Of a DNA stretch of 64,000 bases, positions 45,732 to 54,905 are shown piece by piece; the stretch's first letter is position 1, and every line of letters begins with the position of its first letter. The position numbers and the translations under genes were made by a program. This stretch comes from Actinopolyspora mortivallis DSM 44261 (GTDB lineage: Bacteria; Actinomycetota; Actinomycetes; Mycobacteriales; Pseudonocardiaceae), in contig NZ_KB913024.1 in assembly GCF_000384035.1 (NCBI RefSeq), positions 1,627,655 to 1,691,654 on the forward strand, read 5' to 3'. The notes beneath the pieces are model-generated. The model was not told the DNA's origin. It was given only the letters and a program-made list of their open reading frames with translations, and made no database searches.

Positions 45732-46122
45732 GATCCGCTCGCCGAGCACGGACGGGCACTCCTCGGAGGTGCTGGCCCGGGCGGGACCGAACCCCCCGGG
45801 CCAGCACCGGGAGTTTCGAACAGTCCCGGTTCCTCCCGGAGGGGGGATGGAAAAGCCGGTGGCCTTTCCCGCTCCCGTGGCGGGCGGTTCCGGGGCCGGC
45901 CTCGACGAGGAACGTCCGATTCTTCCGGACGTTGATCACCACGATGGAGTCTCGCGGTGGGCTCCGGACACTGTGTACGCTGTCGCCACCCGACAGTCCG
46001 GTACTGCCGGACGGATGATACGTGTTTTCTGCCCGATGATCGGCTGGGCGCCGAGTCCGTGACGGGACGGGAGACCGGCGCCCGTATCGTCACGGTGCCG
46101 GAACGGAAGGTGGACGCGTAGC
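45732..46122. other. Intergenic region between uvrA and DnaJ-like gene
   Basis: Apart from the uvrA terminator no feature was recognised in these 391 bases; the DnaJ-like gene's promoter should lie in the last 150 bases. Confidence 0.35.
45769..45807 (+). terminator. Terminator after uvrA
   Basis: Perfect 13-bp arms (45769-45781 and 45795-45807) close on a 13-base loop, 37 bases after the uvrA stop. Confidence 0.75.
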
Positions 46123-47232
46123 GTGAGCGGGGTCGACTACTACGAGCTGCTCGGAGTGGCTCGGGACGCGTCGGCGGCGGAGATCAAGTCGGCTTACCGG
46201 TCGCTTGCTCGTGTCATGCATCCCGACGCCGGCGGAACGGCCGGTACTTTCCGGAATCTCCAGGAAGCCTACGAGACGCTCAGCGATCCGGACCGCCGTG
46301 CGGCCTACGACCGTGGGGAACTGGACGGGCGAGCACGGGAGCCGGCGGGCGGCCCCGCGGCTTTTCGCCGCCGAGGTTTCACACGCCGCAGCCGCAGGGA
46401 CTTCGGGGCCGATCCGCACTTCGTGCCTCCCACCCCGGAGCTCGATGTGGACCGATTGCCGTGGTGGCACGCGGTGAACCCGAAACAACCTGTGCGCTAC
46501 ATCCCGCGCGCCTCCTACCGGGGAGGGGTGACGGCGAGTGTGGTCGGAGGGTGGGCACTGCTGTTGCCGGTGGTGTTGGTCAGCGAGGTCTGGCCGGTAC
46601 TGCTGGTGCTGTGGCTGATGCCGGCGATCGTGGTGGCCGGGGCCTACCGCTACGGACCCGAGTACCTGCCTGCCGCGGCCGAGGACCGCGCGTTCATCAC
46701 GGAGTTCGGACGGTGCACCGTTTTCGGGGAACCGGCCGGGGTGCGGGGAGAACACGGGGAGAGGCTGACCGCGGAACTGCTGGACAAGTACCTGACCCGG
46801 TTACCGGGAGTCAAGATATTCCACGGGCTGTCCTGGCCCGGATCGGTGTTCGCCGATATCGACCACGCGGTGCTCTGCGGCAGAAGACTGGTGCTCATCG
46901 AGTCCAAGATGTGGCTTCCGGGGCACTACACGGTCGACGCCGACGGCACGCTGCGCCGGAACGGGAGCGTTTTCCGCGGGGGAGGAACCCGGCTTCCCGA
47001 GGGGATCGCCGCCTACCGTGAGTTGCTGGAGGACATCGAGGTGGTGGGTGCGTTGGTGCTGTACCCCAGCCGTGCGGGTGAGATAACCGCCAGCGAGGCG
47101 CCGGGGACCGTTCCCGCGCCGCCGATGACTCCCACGGGGTTCGTGACCGAGGTGGGCGGGTACCTGGCCGCGGATCCGGCCAGTGTGCACCGGGACGCTT
47201 TCCGTGCGGTGCTGTCCAGAGTGATCCCCTGA
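46123..47232 (+). CDS. Membrane protein with J domain and NERD-like nuclease domain
   Basis: A 369-residue protein of unusual build. Residues 4-65 are a J domain with the HPD tripeptide at 33-35 and the [22 protein letters not shown] start. A basic linker follows, then two closely spaced membrane helices at about residues 133-170. Residues about 225-310 resemble a NERD (nuclease-related) domain: [25 protein letters not shown] then [11 protein letters not shown], with Asp and Glu-x-Lys as the possible active site. The J domain should recruit DnaK to the inner membrane face; the NERD part may cut or bind nucleic acid. GTG at 46123 follows GGAAGG at about 11 bases. Orthologues exist in other actinobacteria to my recollection, without assigned function. 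Confidence 0.8.
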   Translation: MSGVDYYELLGVARDASAAEIKSAYRSLARVMHPDAGGTAGTFRNLQEAYETLSDPDRRAAYDRGELDGRAREPAGGPAAFRRRGFTRRSRRDFGADPHFVPPTPELDVDRLPWWHAVNPKQPVRYIPRASYRGGVTASVVGGWALLLPVVLVSEVWPVLLVLWLMPAIVVAGAYRYGPEYLPAAAEDRAFITEFGRCTVFGEPAGVRGEHGERLTAELLDKYLTRLPGVKIFHGLSWPGSVFADIDHAVLCGRRLVLIESKMWLPGHYTVDADGTLRRNGSVFRGGGTRLPEGIAAYRELLEDIEVVGALVLYPSRAGEITASEAPGTVPAPPMTPTGFVTEVGGYLAADPASVHRDAFRAVLSRVIP

Positions 47233-47266
47233 GAGTCCGTTCCGAGTGGTGCCTCCGGAGGAGAGC

Positions 47267-48859
47267 TCACCGAGGGTTGCCGGGTATGTCCGGCCGGGTC
47301 TGCCACGGGTGGGGTCCCCCCAAGGGGCGGAACTCGACACCGAAGGCCTCCAGCCTGGGCAGGTGGTACATGCTCAGTCGCCGGTGGAAACGCGCGAACT
47401 CCCTTCGGGCCGGTTCGGACCAGGCCACCTCCGCGAGCGCACACAGGCGCGGAAAAGCCGCGTAATCCACTCTGGACGGTGTGTCCAGGTGCTCGGTCCA
47501 CACCTGGGCCTGGGTGCCGAGAACACGGTGGGCGCTCTCCGCGGGAACTCCCTGTGGAACGGGTTCGTAGGAGTAGACGTCCTCGAGAGTGCTGAGAAAA
47601 CCCACCGGAACCGGTTCCCTGGGGTCGTCGGACTGTCGGTGGTCCAGGTACACCGGCTGTTCGGGGCACATGACCGTGTCGTAGCCGCCCGTGGCGGCCC
47701 GGACGCCACCGTGTTCGCCGCGCCAGGAGGCGACGATGCTGCCGGCGGGAGGATCCTCACCGGCATCGAGGATCTCGTCCCAGCCCAGTGCTCTCCGCCC
47801 CCGCCCGTGCAGGTGGTCGATCATCCGTCGGAGGAACCACCCGTGCAGGCGCGCCGGTTCGGACAGTCCCAACGCGCGGCTCCGGGCCACACATCTCCGA
47901 CTGTTCTCCCACTCGGTGGTGGGGACCTCGTCCCCGCCGACACAGACGACCTCGGCCGGAAACGTCGCGAGCACGTGGTCGAACACGCGTTTGAAGAAGT
48001 CCACGGTGGCTTCCTCCGCGTTGAGCACGTGTTCACTGACCCCCCAGGACGTCCAGACCTCCAGTTGCCTGTCCGGGTCGGTCCCCAGCCACGGATAGGA
48101 GGCCAGGGCTGCCTGACAGTGGCCGGGTACGTCCACCTCCGGCACCACGGTGACGTGGTGTTCGGCCGCGTAGGAGACGATCTCGAGGAGATCCGCGGTG
48201 GTGTAGTACCCCCCGTGCGGGCGGGACAGGTGACCGGCTCGTGGCCCCGCTCCGAGTTGGGAACCCCTCCGCCAGGCCCCGACCTCCGTCAGCCGGGGCA
48301 GCCCCGGTACCTCGATGCGCCACCCCTGGTCGTCGGTGAGGTGCAGGTGCAGCACGTTGAGCTTGTGTGCGGAGAGAAGCTCGACGAAACGGAGGATTTC
48401 GCGTTTGGGCAGGAAGTGGCGGGCCAGGTCCAGATGACAGCCCCGCCACGGAAACCGGGGGGCGTCGGCGATCTCGCCACAGGGAATCCGCCACGGGCCG
48501 GCACCGACGGGGGAACGGCGCCAGGCCGGGGGGCCGAGCAGTTGTCGCACCGTCTGTGCCGCGTGATGGGCGCCCGCCGGGTCATGGGCCAGCACCTCGA
48601 TCCCCGTGGCGGTGATCTCCATCCGGTACCCCTCCCGGTGGGGCACGCGCTCCGGGTCGAGACGGAAGACGATGTCTCCTTCCGCCACCTCGCGCAGAGG
48701 CAGGCCGGTGGCACGCCCCACCGTGTCCCGGAACCAACCCACCGTTCGCGGCTCTCCGGAGAGCGTCGTTTCCTCCCGCAGGGTGAACACCCCGGAGCCC
48801 GCTCGGATGTGCGCCGGGCGCGGGACGACCGAGTCCAGTGTGGCGACGGGGGCGCTCAT
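47267..48859 (-). CDS. GH20 beta-N-acetylhexosaminidase
   Basis: A 530-residue glycoside hydrolase family 20 enzyme. An N-terminal alpha/beta domain spans about residues 10-145. The TIM barrel follows, with PWRGCHLDLARHFLPKREILRF, LHLHLTDDQGWRIEV, VVPEVDVPGHCQAAL and the catalytic pair Asp310-Glu311 in VGGDEVPTTEW. The C-terminal region WTEHLDTPSRVDYAAFPRLCALAEVAW is typical. It removes terminal GlcNAc from chito-oligosaccharides. There is no signal peptide, so it acts in the cytoplasm on imported sugar. Its ATG overlaps the stop of the preceding permease by four bases (ATGA), so it is the last gene of the ABC operon. Confidence 0.95.
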   Translation of the reverse strand: MSAPVATLDSVVPRPAHIRAGSGVFTLREETTLSGEPRTVGWFRDTVGRATGLPLREVAEGDIVFRLDPERVPHREGYRMEITATGIEVLAHDPAGAHHAAQTVRQLLGPPAWRRSPVGAGPWRIPCGEIADAPRFPWRGCHLDLARHFLPKREILRFVELLSAHKLNVLHLHLTDDQGWRIEVPGLPRLTEVGAWRRGSQLGAGPRAGHLSRPHGGYYTTADLLEIVSYAAEHHVTVVPEVDVPGHCQAALASYPWLGTDPDRQLEVWTSWGVSEHVLNAEEATVDFFKRVFDHVLATFPAEVVCVGGDEVPTTEWENSRRCVARSRALGLSEPARLHGWFLRRMIDHLHGRGRRALGWDEILDAGEDPPAGSIVASWRGEHGGVRAATGGYDTVMCPEQPVYLDHRQSDDPREPVPVGFLSTLEDVYSYEPVPQGVPAESAHRVLGTQAQVWTEHLDTPSRVDYAAFPRLCALAEVAWSEPARREFARFHRRLSMYHLPRLEAFGVEFRPLGGPHPWQTRPDIPGNPR

Positions 48860-49752
48860 TCCTTCACCGCCCCGGCTATTCCGGACACCAGGTGACGTTG
48901 GACCAGTACGAAGAAGACCAGCACCGGAATCGTCATCAACGTGGAACCGGCCATGATGGCTCCCCAGTCGTTGCCGGTGGGTTTGAAGAACACGAGAACG
49001 GCCAGCGGCAGGGTCTGGTTCTCGGTGGCCGAGATGATGAAGGTCTTGGCGAACAGGAAGTCGTTCCAGGCGTGGATGAACGACAGCACGCTCATCGCCA
49101 CGAGCCCCGGAGCGACCAACGGGAAGAGCACCTGCCAGGTGAACCGGAACCTGCTCGCACCGTCCAGGGTCGCGGCCTCCTCGAGTTCGGCCGGCACGGC
49201 CGCGACGAACCCGCGCAACATCCAGATCGCGAACGGAAGACTGAAGGCCAGGTGCACCAGCACCAGTGACCCCAGGTGGTTCAGCCCGAACCAGGGGGCC
49301 ACCTCCCCCACGGAGCGCATCAGGAAGAACAGCGGGATGGTCAGCGCCTCGACCGGAACCATCTGTGCGGTCAGGATCATCACCAGCAGTACCGTTCTGC
49401 CGCGGAAACGGAACCTGGTCAGGGCCACCGCCGCCAGGAAGGACACCACCAGGGACACCACCACCACGACTCCGGCCACCAGGAGACTGTTCAGGAAGTA
49501 GCGGCCGAAGTCGTTCACGGTGAACACCCGACGGAAGTTCTCCAGGGTGGGCGACAGCGTCCACGGACGCGGATCGGTGGACTGGATCTGTCCGCGCGGT
49601 TTGAACGCGGTGAGCAGCATCCAGTAGAGCGGGAAGGCCACCACCGCGGCCACGAGCACCGTGGTGATCTCAGCCAGGGTCCGGCCAGGTCGCCTGAACA
49701 GCTGTTTCCTTCTCCGGCCCGTGGTGGGGGCGGTACGGGTCGCGGTCGTCAT
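48856..49752 (-). CDS. Carbohydrate ABC transporter permease, MalG/DasC-like
   Basis: A 298-residue permease with six membrane helices. The EAA loop EEAATLDGASRFRFTWQVLFPLVAPGL (about residues 201-227, read in two pieces) contacts the ATPase. A polar N-terminus of about 25 residues precedes helix 1. It pairs with the MalF-like permease and the lipoprotein to import a sugar, most likely chitobiose given the coupled GH20 hexosaminidase. Its ATG overlaps the stop of the upstream permease by four bases, and its own stop overlaps the GH20 start, giving strict translational coupling. No ATPase gene is present; a shared MsiK-type ATPase elsewhere is expected. Confidence 0.95.
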   Translation of the reverse strand: MTTATRTAPTTGRRRKQLFRRPGRTLAEITTVLVAAVVAFPLYWMLLTAFKPRGQIQSTDPRPWTLSPTLENFRRVFTVNDFGRYFLNSLLVAGVVVVVSLVVSFLAAVALTRFRFRGRTVLLVMILTAQMVPVEALTIPLFFLMRSVGEVAPWFGLNHLGSLVLVHLAFSLPFAIWMLRGFVAAVPAELEEAATLDGASRFRFTWQVLFPLVAPGLVAMSVLSFIHAWNDFLFAKTFIISATENQTLPLAVLVFFKPTGNDWGAIMAGSTLMTIPVLVFFVLVQRHLVSGIAGAVKE

Positions 49753-50726
49753 GCGTTTTCCCCGGTTCCTCGTTGCACGCGCAGGTAGATCACCGTGATC
49801 AGCAGCAACAGGGCGGTCATCACCACTCCGATGGCCGAACCGAGCCCGTAGTTGGACCCGGCGAAGGCCTCCTGGTAGGCGTAGACGTTGAGCACCAGGT
49901 TCTGTCCCGCCACGCCACCGCCGTCGGTCATCACGTAGATCTGGGTGAATATCTTGAAGTCCCAGATGATCGACTGGATGGTGGCGATGACCAGCAGAGG
50001 ACGCAGCATCGGCAGCAGCACGCTGCGTGCCGTCCGCCAGGTGGAGGCCCCGTCCAGCGAGGCCGCCTCGACCATCTCCTCCGGGATCGCCTTGATGCCC
50101 GCGTACATGGTCACCATGACGAAGGGGAAGGAGCACCAGATCACTTCGCCCGCCACCAGGGCGAAGGCGACGAACCGGTCGTAGGTCCAGGAGAACCCTT
50201 CCATACCCGTGAGGCCGATCCCGGTGAGCACCTCGTTGACCAGTCCGAAGTCCTGGTCGAACAGGAACAGCCAGACCGTGGACCCGGCCACGGCGGGGGT
50301 GGCCCACGCCCCCAGGGCGGCCAGGAACAGCAGTGCGCGCGGCAGCTGACGGACCCTGCTCGCCAACACGGCCAGGGTGATTCCGACGGCCAGGCTGCCC
50401 GCCACGCAGACCGCGGCGAATCCGCAGGTGTTGAGCAACACCATCCAGAACCGTGGGTCACCCAACAGTTGGGTGTAGTTCCCGAGCCCGAGGAACTCCA
50501 GGGGAGCTCCCCCACTGGCCTGTGCCTGCCCGTACTCGTACAGCGAGAGCTGGACGAGTTGGTAGAGGGGGTAGGCCATCACCGAGACCAGTACGATCCC
50601 GGCGGGGGTGAGGTACAGGGCGGCGGTCCGCGCCTGTCCTCGGTGCGCACGGCGAGGGCGTACGGATCCTCCGGAGGGTTCTGGTGCGCCGTCCCGTTGT
50701 GGGGTGAGGGTCGACTGGGCGGTCAT
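49749..50726 (-). CDS. Carbohydrate ABC transporter permease, MalF/DasB-like
   Basis: A 325-residue permease. After a 30-residue basic N-terminus come six membrane helices, with the EAA motif EEMVEAASLDGASTWRTARSVLLP (about residues 214-237) between the fourth and fifth. This is the MalF-type half of a CUT1 sugar importer. The ATG at 50726 lies 31 bases after the binding-protein stop. The 3' end overlaps the second permease by ATGA. The gene order binding protein, MalF-like, MalG-like, then hexosaminidase matches chitobiose systems of streptomycetes (DasABC). Confidence 0.95.
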   Translation of the reverse strand: MTAQSTLTPQRDGAPEPSGGSVRPRRAHRGQARTAALYLTPAGIVLVSVMAYPLYQLVQLSLYEYGQAQASGGAPLEFLGLGNYTQLLGDPRFWMVLLNTCGFAAVCVAGSLAVGITLAVLASRVRQLPRALLFLAALGAWATPAVAGSTVWLFLFDQDFGLVNEVLTGIGLTGMEGFSWTYDRFVAFALVAGEVIWCSFPFVMVTMYAGIKAIPEEMVEAASLDGASTWRTARSVLLPMLRPLLVIATIQSIIWDFKIFTQIYVMTDGGGVAGQNLVLNVYAYQEAFAGSNYGLGSAIGVVMTALLLLITVIYLRVQRGTGENA

Positions 50727-50757
50727 GGGCGGAACTCGTCTCCGAATCGTGGGGTTC

Positions 50758-52041
50758 TCACTCCCGGAACGTGTCGTTCATGCGTCGGGCGGCTTCCGCG
50801 GTGGCGGGGCCGAGTTCGCCCTCGGTGACGATGCGCTGGACCATGGTCGGCAGGATCTCCTGGGCGTCGATCTCGGACCAGGCGGGTGTGGCCGGAACGA
50901 ACCTGGTTCCCGCCTGCAGCGTCTCGACGAAGGGGCGTACCGTCGGGTCCTCCGAGGACACCTGGTTCTGCACGTCCTCGAAGGTGGGCAGGTATCCCAT
51001 CGCCTCGTACATGTCACGCTGGTACTTCTTTCCCGCCAGTACCCGGATGAACTCCTTGGCCAGTGAGGACCGGTCCGAGGAGCGCAGTACTCCCAGCAGG
51101 TTCCCTCCCGCGAAGGCGGGGGCGATCTCGCCGGGTTCGGTACCGGGAAGCGGGACGACGTCGTAGTGGTCACCGGCCGCCCCCGCGTCCACGGCCGCGC
51201 GGTTGAAGTCTCCCCCGATGGTCATCGCCGCCTTGCCCCCGGCGAAGGCCTGCACGCTTTCCGTGCCGGTCAGCTGGGCGCACTGCTCCGGCGGGCAGAC
51301 GTCGGGCTCCAGCAGCTCGGTGTAGGCCTCTATTCCCGCACGGGCGGCGGGTTCGTCGACGGCCGACTCCCACGTCGCGCCCTCACCACGGGCGAGCTCT
51401 CCGCCGTGCGCCCAGATGAACGGCATCATCGCGTAGGTGTACTTGCCACCGGTCGCGATGCCGTACATGTCCGGCCGTGCGGCCCGGACACGGCGTGCCT
51501 TCTCGGCGATCTCGCCGAGGGTGCGCGGGGGGTCGAGGTCGAGTTCCTCGAACACGTCCGTGCGGTAGTAGAGGGCGCGTACTCCGGTGAACCAGGGAAC
51601 CCCGTAGGTCTTTCCGTCCGTGCGGGCCGTTTCCAGCACCGACTCGGAGAGGTCCTGCGCCGCCGGCCAGTTCCCGAGCATGGTGTCGAGTTCGGCCAGT
51701 CCTCCCGCGGCGACGTAGCTGGCCAGGTCGGTGTTGCCGAACTCGGCCACGTCGGGGGCGCTGGAGGGGTCGTTGAAGGCTCCGGTGAACCGTTCGGAGC
51801 GGGTGTCCACGGCTATGTAGCGCACGTCGACGGTGACGTCCTCGTGCTCGCCCTCGAACTCACGTACCGCCGCGTTCACCACCTCTTCCTTGGGGTCGCG
51901 GTTGGCTTCGTCGAACAGCCACACACGCAGGGTCCCGGTGCTTTTGTCCTCTCCGGACGCTCCCTGGTCCACCTGTGGTGGGCCACAACCGGCCAGCAGT
52001 GCCCCGGCCACGACCACGGCTGCCGTCTTCCAGAACCGCAT
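50758..52041 (-). CDS. Sugar ABC transporter substrate-binding lipoprotein, DasA-like
   Basis: A 427-residue extracellular solute-binding protein, family 1. The lipobox LLAGC places the lipidated cysteine at residue 19. The mature part starts with LRVWLFDEANRDPKEEVVNAAVREFE and includes PDVAEFGNTDLASYVAAGGLAEL, YGVPWFTGVRALYYRTD and FAGGKAAMTIGGDFN, all usual in CUT1 binding proteins. Length and domain layout agree with DasA. It is the first gene of the operon. Upstream lie a TTGC-N7-GCAA repeat, 10-26 bases before the start, and a DasR-type core 84-93 bases before it, supporting amino-sugar control. The exact ligand is inferred. Confidence 0.93.
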   Translation of the reverse strand: MRFWKTAAVVVAGALLAGCGPPQVDQGASGEDKSTGTLRVWLFDEANRDPKEEVVNAAVREFEGEHEDVTVDVRYIAVDTRSERFTGAFNDPSSAPDVAEFGNTDLASYVAAGGLAELDTMLGNWPAAQDLSESVLETARTDGKTYGVPWFTGVRALYYRTDVFEELDLDPPRTLGEIAEKARRVRAARPDMYGIATGGKYTYAMMPFIWAHGGELARGEGATWESAVDEPAARAGIEAYTELLEPDVCPPEQCAQLTGTESVQAFAGGKAAMTIGGDFNRAAVDAGAAGDHYDVVPLPGTEPGEIAPAFAGGNLLGVLRSSDRSSLAKEFIRVLAGKKYQRDMYEAMGYLPTFEDVQNQVSSEDPTVRPFVETLQAGTRFVPATPAWSEIDAQEILPTMVQRIVTEGELGPATAEAARRMNDTFRE

Positions 52042-52050
52042 GACACCTCC

Positions 52051-52067
52051 GTTGCGTGGAATGCAAC
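52051..52067. promoter_or_regulatory. TTGC-N7-GCAA operator upstream of ABC operon
   Basis: GTTGC (52051-52055) and GCAAC (52063-52067) form a perfect inverted repeat with a seven-base spacer, just upstream of the binding-protein start codon. The same pattern is found at 54906-54922 beside the IclR gene. Its position over the likely ribosome-binding and transcription start region suits repression. Confidence 0.5.
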
Positions 52068-52124
52068 GTTCGTTCTGTTCTGTGCAATGTGCTTGATGCT
52101 AGGCGGGGCGTGGAGCGGACACAA

Positions 52125-52134
52125 GGTCTAGACC
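52125..52134. promoter_or_regulatory. DasR-type (dre) core GGTCTAGACC
   Basis: A perfect 10-bp palindrome identical to the centre of the published DasR responsive element lies 84 bases upstream of the DasA-like gene. The outer bases (ACAA...GGTG) match the full 16-bp consensus only partly. Location in front of chitobiose-type transporter genes is where DasR sites are expected. Confidence 0.6.
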
Positions 52135-52216
52135 GGTGGCGACTGCGAGTGCCCGGAACGGTGAGGTTCACGGCAGCGTGACGGGAACGGGAGTTCTCCG
52201 GAAGCGGCCACGGTCA

Positions 52217-52246
52217 CGCGGTTCCGTGCCGGGGCACGGAACCGCG
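52217..52246. terminator. Terminator after lactonase-like gene
   Basis: Perfect 14-bp arms (52217-52230 and 52233-52246) with a minimal loop separate the lactonase-like gene from the ABC operon on the same strand, so the latter must have its own promoter. Confidence 0.8.
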
Positions 52247-52305
52247 GTCGGTACGAGCGGGCCCGTGGGCGGATCTCTCCGCAAGGACGTGTTCCGGCCC
52301 CTTCC

Positions 52306-53442
52306 TCAGGGTCGGAAAGCCAGCACGGCGGCTCCGGCGACCTCGGCGCTGTCGATCACCGCTCCCAGCTTCCCGGTCACCGTGTTCCGGGCCAGACGGG
52401 TGACCGTGCCGGAGTTCTGGTTGGCCACGTACATCCAGCGTTGTCCGGGATCCAACGTGCAGTGTCGCGGCCACTCACCCCCCGTGGGAACACTGTCCAC
52501 GAGACGGAGACGGGCACCGTGCTCGGAAAGGGCGAACACGGCCACCGTGTCGTCCCCCCGGTTGGTGACATAGCAGGTACGCCCCGGCCGGTCCACCACG
52601 ACCTCCGCGGGATAGTTCTCCCCCGTGGCTCCCTCCGGCCGGGTGTCGAGGGTGGCACCGGGGGTGAACACGCCCGCGGCGGCGTGCCAGTCCAGTACCG
52701 TCACCGTGCTGGCCAGCTCGTTGACCAGATAGGCGTGTCGACCACTCGGATGGAAAGCCAGGTGTCTGGGGCCGTTGCCGGAAGCCACCGAGAGCTGGCT
52801 GTTGTGGTGCAGTGTGCCGTTCGCGAGGTTCAGACGGTAGGTGTGGACGGCGTCGGCGCCGAGATCCACGGCGACGACCCATCGACCGCTCGGATCGACG
52901 ATCACCTGGTGAGCCCTGGGGGGACGTTCGGTCGAGGTGTGCTGGACCAGGTCGGTGAGTTCCCCGATACCTCCGTCCTGCCGGAGACGGTGAACGACCA
53001 CCGTGCCGTCGGTGTAGTTGGCCGTCAGCAGAAAGCGTCCCGTCGGGTGCACGCTCAGGTGGGTGGGGCCCGCTCCTTCGGTGGAACGGGTGTTGAGCGG
53101 GCGCGGATCGTGGGGATCGACGAGGCTCAACGCCGTGACGGAGCCGTTCGGCACGAGTTCGTTGGTCGTGTAGAGCACCCGCCCGTCCGGGGAGAAGGCC
53201 AGCCAGGAGGCGTCGGGGACCCCGGGGACCGCCCGACGTGGGACCAGGCTTCCGGAGAGAGTGTCGTGGCAGGCGACCTCGAACCCCTCTCCGGGTGGGG
53301 TGGTCCATCCGAAACTGCCGAGATAGGCGGCCCGCAGGTGGCCGTCCGGCCGGGCGTGGGCCGGGGACGAGCCCAGCGCGGTGAGCACTCCCGTGGTGCC
53401 GAGGGCGGAGAGGAAGAAACGACGAGTGGCGGCAGGGGACAC
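52306..53442 (-). CDS. Exported lactonase-family seven-bladed beta-propeller protein
   Basis: A 378-residue protein. The N-terminus TRRFFLSALGTTGVLTALGSSPAHA is a Tat-type signal (RRxFL). The remainder is the 6-phosphogluconolactonase (Pgl/YbhE)-type propeller, with repeated blade motifs such as HLSVHPTGRFLLTANYTDGTVVVHRL, HQVIVDPSGRWVVAVDLGADAVHTYRL and HLAFHPSGRHAYLVNELASTVTVL (each read in short pieces). Exported members are not sugar-phosphate lactonases; their substrates are unknown. GTG at 53442 follows GAGGAGGCC; an earlier in-frame start would bury the Tat motif. It sits between the PLP enzyme and the ABC operon, all on the minus strand. Confidence 0.85.
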   Translation of the reverse strand: MSPAATRRFFLSALGTTGVLTALGSSPAHARPDGHLRAAYLGSFGWTTPPGEGFEVACHDTLSGSLVPRRAVPGVPDASWLAFSPDGRVLYTTNELVPNGSVTALSLVDPHDPRPLNTRSTEGAGPTHLSVHPTGRFLLTANYTDGTVVVHRLRQDGGIGELTDLVQHTSTERPPRAHQVIVDPSGRWVVAVDLGADAVHTYRLNLANGTLHHNSQLSVASGNGPRHLAFHPSGRHAYLVNELASTVTVLDWHAAAGVFTPGATLDTRPEGATGENYPAEVVVDRPGRTCYVTNRGDDTVAVFALSEHGARLRLVDSVPTGGEWPRHCTLDPGQRWMYVANQNSGTVTRLARNTVTGKLGAVIDSAEVAGAAVLAFRP

Positions 53443-53590
53443 GTGGCCTCCTCGGAGTCCTCCGCGTGCGGCCCGGGCGGGGCGCGACACGGTGTTGGTT
53501 GATCTCGTGCGGGGTAGTGTGCCGCATGTCTCCCAGCTGGACTAGATCAAAGTTCGACGAATCGTCTCTGCCGGAACGACCGGATCGGGA

Positions 53591-54880
53591 TCAGAAGAAG
53601 GTGCGCACCAGGTCCACGACCTCGTCGTCCTCGACGACGGGGATGAGCGGCCACTTGTCGAACACCGTGCAGGGATGGGAGAGCCCGCACTCCATCCAGT
53701 GGCCGACCTCGACACCCGATTCGGCAGGCAGGGCCACGAAGGCGTGCTGGTCGGCCAGTTCGGTCACTCGACAGTCCCGCAGGGGAAACTCGCCCTCGGC
53801 GGTGCGCAGTCGGTGGGGCTGTGGGAGGTCCTGGTCGAAGGAGGCGTCCCGCCGACCGAGGGTCAGCAGAGCCAGTTCGGGTTCGGGACGGGAGGCCACC
53901 TGCGCCAGTAACCGGAGCGCGGGACGGAACGGTTCCTCGGGACCGGCCAGACGGTGAGCACGGCCGAAGGGGGACATGGTCCGGTAGAGACCGTGGTCGT
54001 GCGTGACGTAGGAGCCGCTGCGGAGCACGGCGAGTACGGGTCTGTCCAGTTCCCACGAGGCGGTGAGCGCTTCGGCCGCCTGGTCGAAATAGGAACTTCC
54101 TCCGGCGGTGACGACGATCTCCTCGGTCTCGTCGAACAGGCCCGCCCGACCGATCCGTTCGACCGTTTCGCGCATCGTGCTCAGATAGCGGTCCACCGCG
54201 GCGAGCCCGCTGTCGCTGAGATCGTGGGCGAGTGCTCCCTCGTAGCCGCTCACGCCCACCAGTCGCAGGCGGGGGCTGTCATGGGCCGCTCGCGCGACCT
54301 CCAGGGCCTGCTCGACGCCGCGCGCTCCGGTGCGTCCGCCCACCCCGCCGAGCTCGACCAACACGTCCACCGGTACGCGGCATTCCGCGGCGGTCAGGTG
54401 CTCGGTCATGATCCGCACGTTCTCCGGCGAGTCCACCCAACACCCGAAGCGGAACTCCGGGTCCCTGCCGAGTTCCTCCGCGAGCCAGGTCAGTCCGCTC
54501 GGATCCACCAGTTGGTTGGCCAGCAGGACACGGCTGACCCCGAAGGCCCGGTACACCCGTAGTTGACTCGTGTTCGCCGCGGTCAGTCCCCACGCGCCGT
54601 GATCGAGTTGGCGTTGGAAGAGCTGGGGAGCCATGGTCGTCTTGCCGTGCGGGCACAGCAACACCCCGTTACGCGCGCACCACTCGGCCATCGTCCGCAG
54701 GTTGTGCTCCAGGGCTGCTCGGTCGAGCAGCAGCAGCGGTCCCACGAAACCGCTGGCGCGAAGAGTCGGGCGTTTCTCGAGGAACTGCTCGATCGTGCTC
54801 CCGAACGATTCGGCAGGCATTCCCTTGAACCGCCAGTCGATCCGTTCCCGTCGCAGTTCGCGAACCGCCGTGCGGTTCAT
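53591..54880 (-). CDS. D-serine dehydratase / D-threonine aldolase-type PLP enzyme (DSD1 fold)
   Basis: A 429-residue fold-type III PLP enzyme. VLLCPHGKTTMAPQLFQRQ carries the PLP lysine (Lys80). VDVLVELGGVGGRTGARG and VTAGGSSYFDQAAE bind cofactor. The C-terminal GLSHPCTVFDKWPLIPVV provides the zinc pair His402 and Cys404 known from chicken D-serine dehydratase. Related bacterial enzymes are annotated amino-acid deaminase or D-threonine aldolase. The next genes, IclR and RidA, fit a deaminase that releases reactive enamines. The start ATG at 54880 lies just inside the operator region; a GTG five codons upstream is possible. Substrate remains inferred. Confidence 0.9.
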   Translation of the reverse strand: MNRTAVRELRRERIDWRFKGMPAESFGSTIEQFLEKRPTLRASGFVGPLLLLDRAALEHNLRTMAEWCARNGVLLCPHGKTTMAPQLFQRQLDHGAWGLTAANTSQLRVYRAFGVSRVLLANQLVDPSGLTWLAEELGRDPEFRFGCWVDSPENVRIMTEHLTAAECRVPVDVLVELGGVGGRTGARGVEQALEVARAAHDSPRLRLVGVSGYEGALAHDLSDSGLAAVDRYLSTMRETVERIGRAGLFDETEEIVVTAGGSSYFDQAAEALTASWELDRPVLAVLRSGSYVTHDHGLYRTMSPFGRAHRLAGPEEPFRPALRLLAQVASRPEPELALLTLGRRDASFDQDLPQPHRLRTAEGEFPLRDCRVTELADQHAFVALPAESGVEVGHWMECGLSHPCTVFDKWPLIPVVEDDEVVDLVRTFF

Positions 54881-54905
54881 GGTCGCCGCCCGCACCGACC
54901 CTCCA

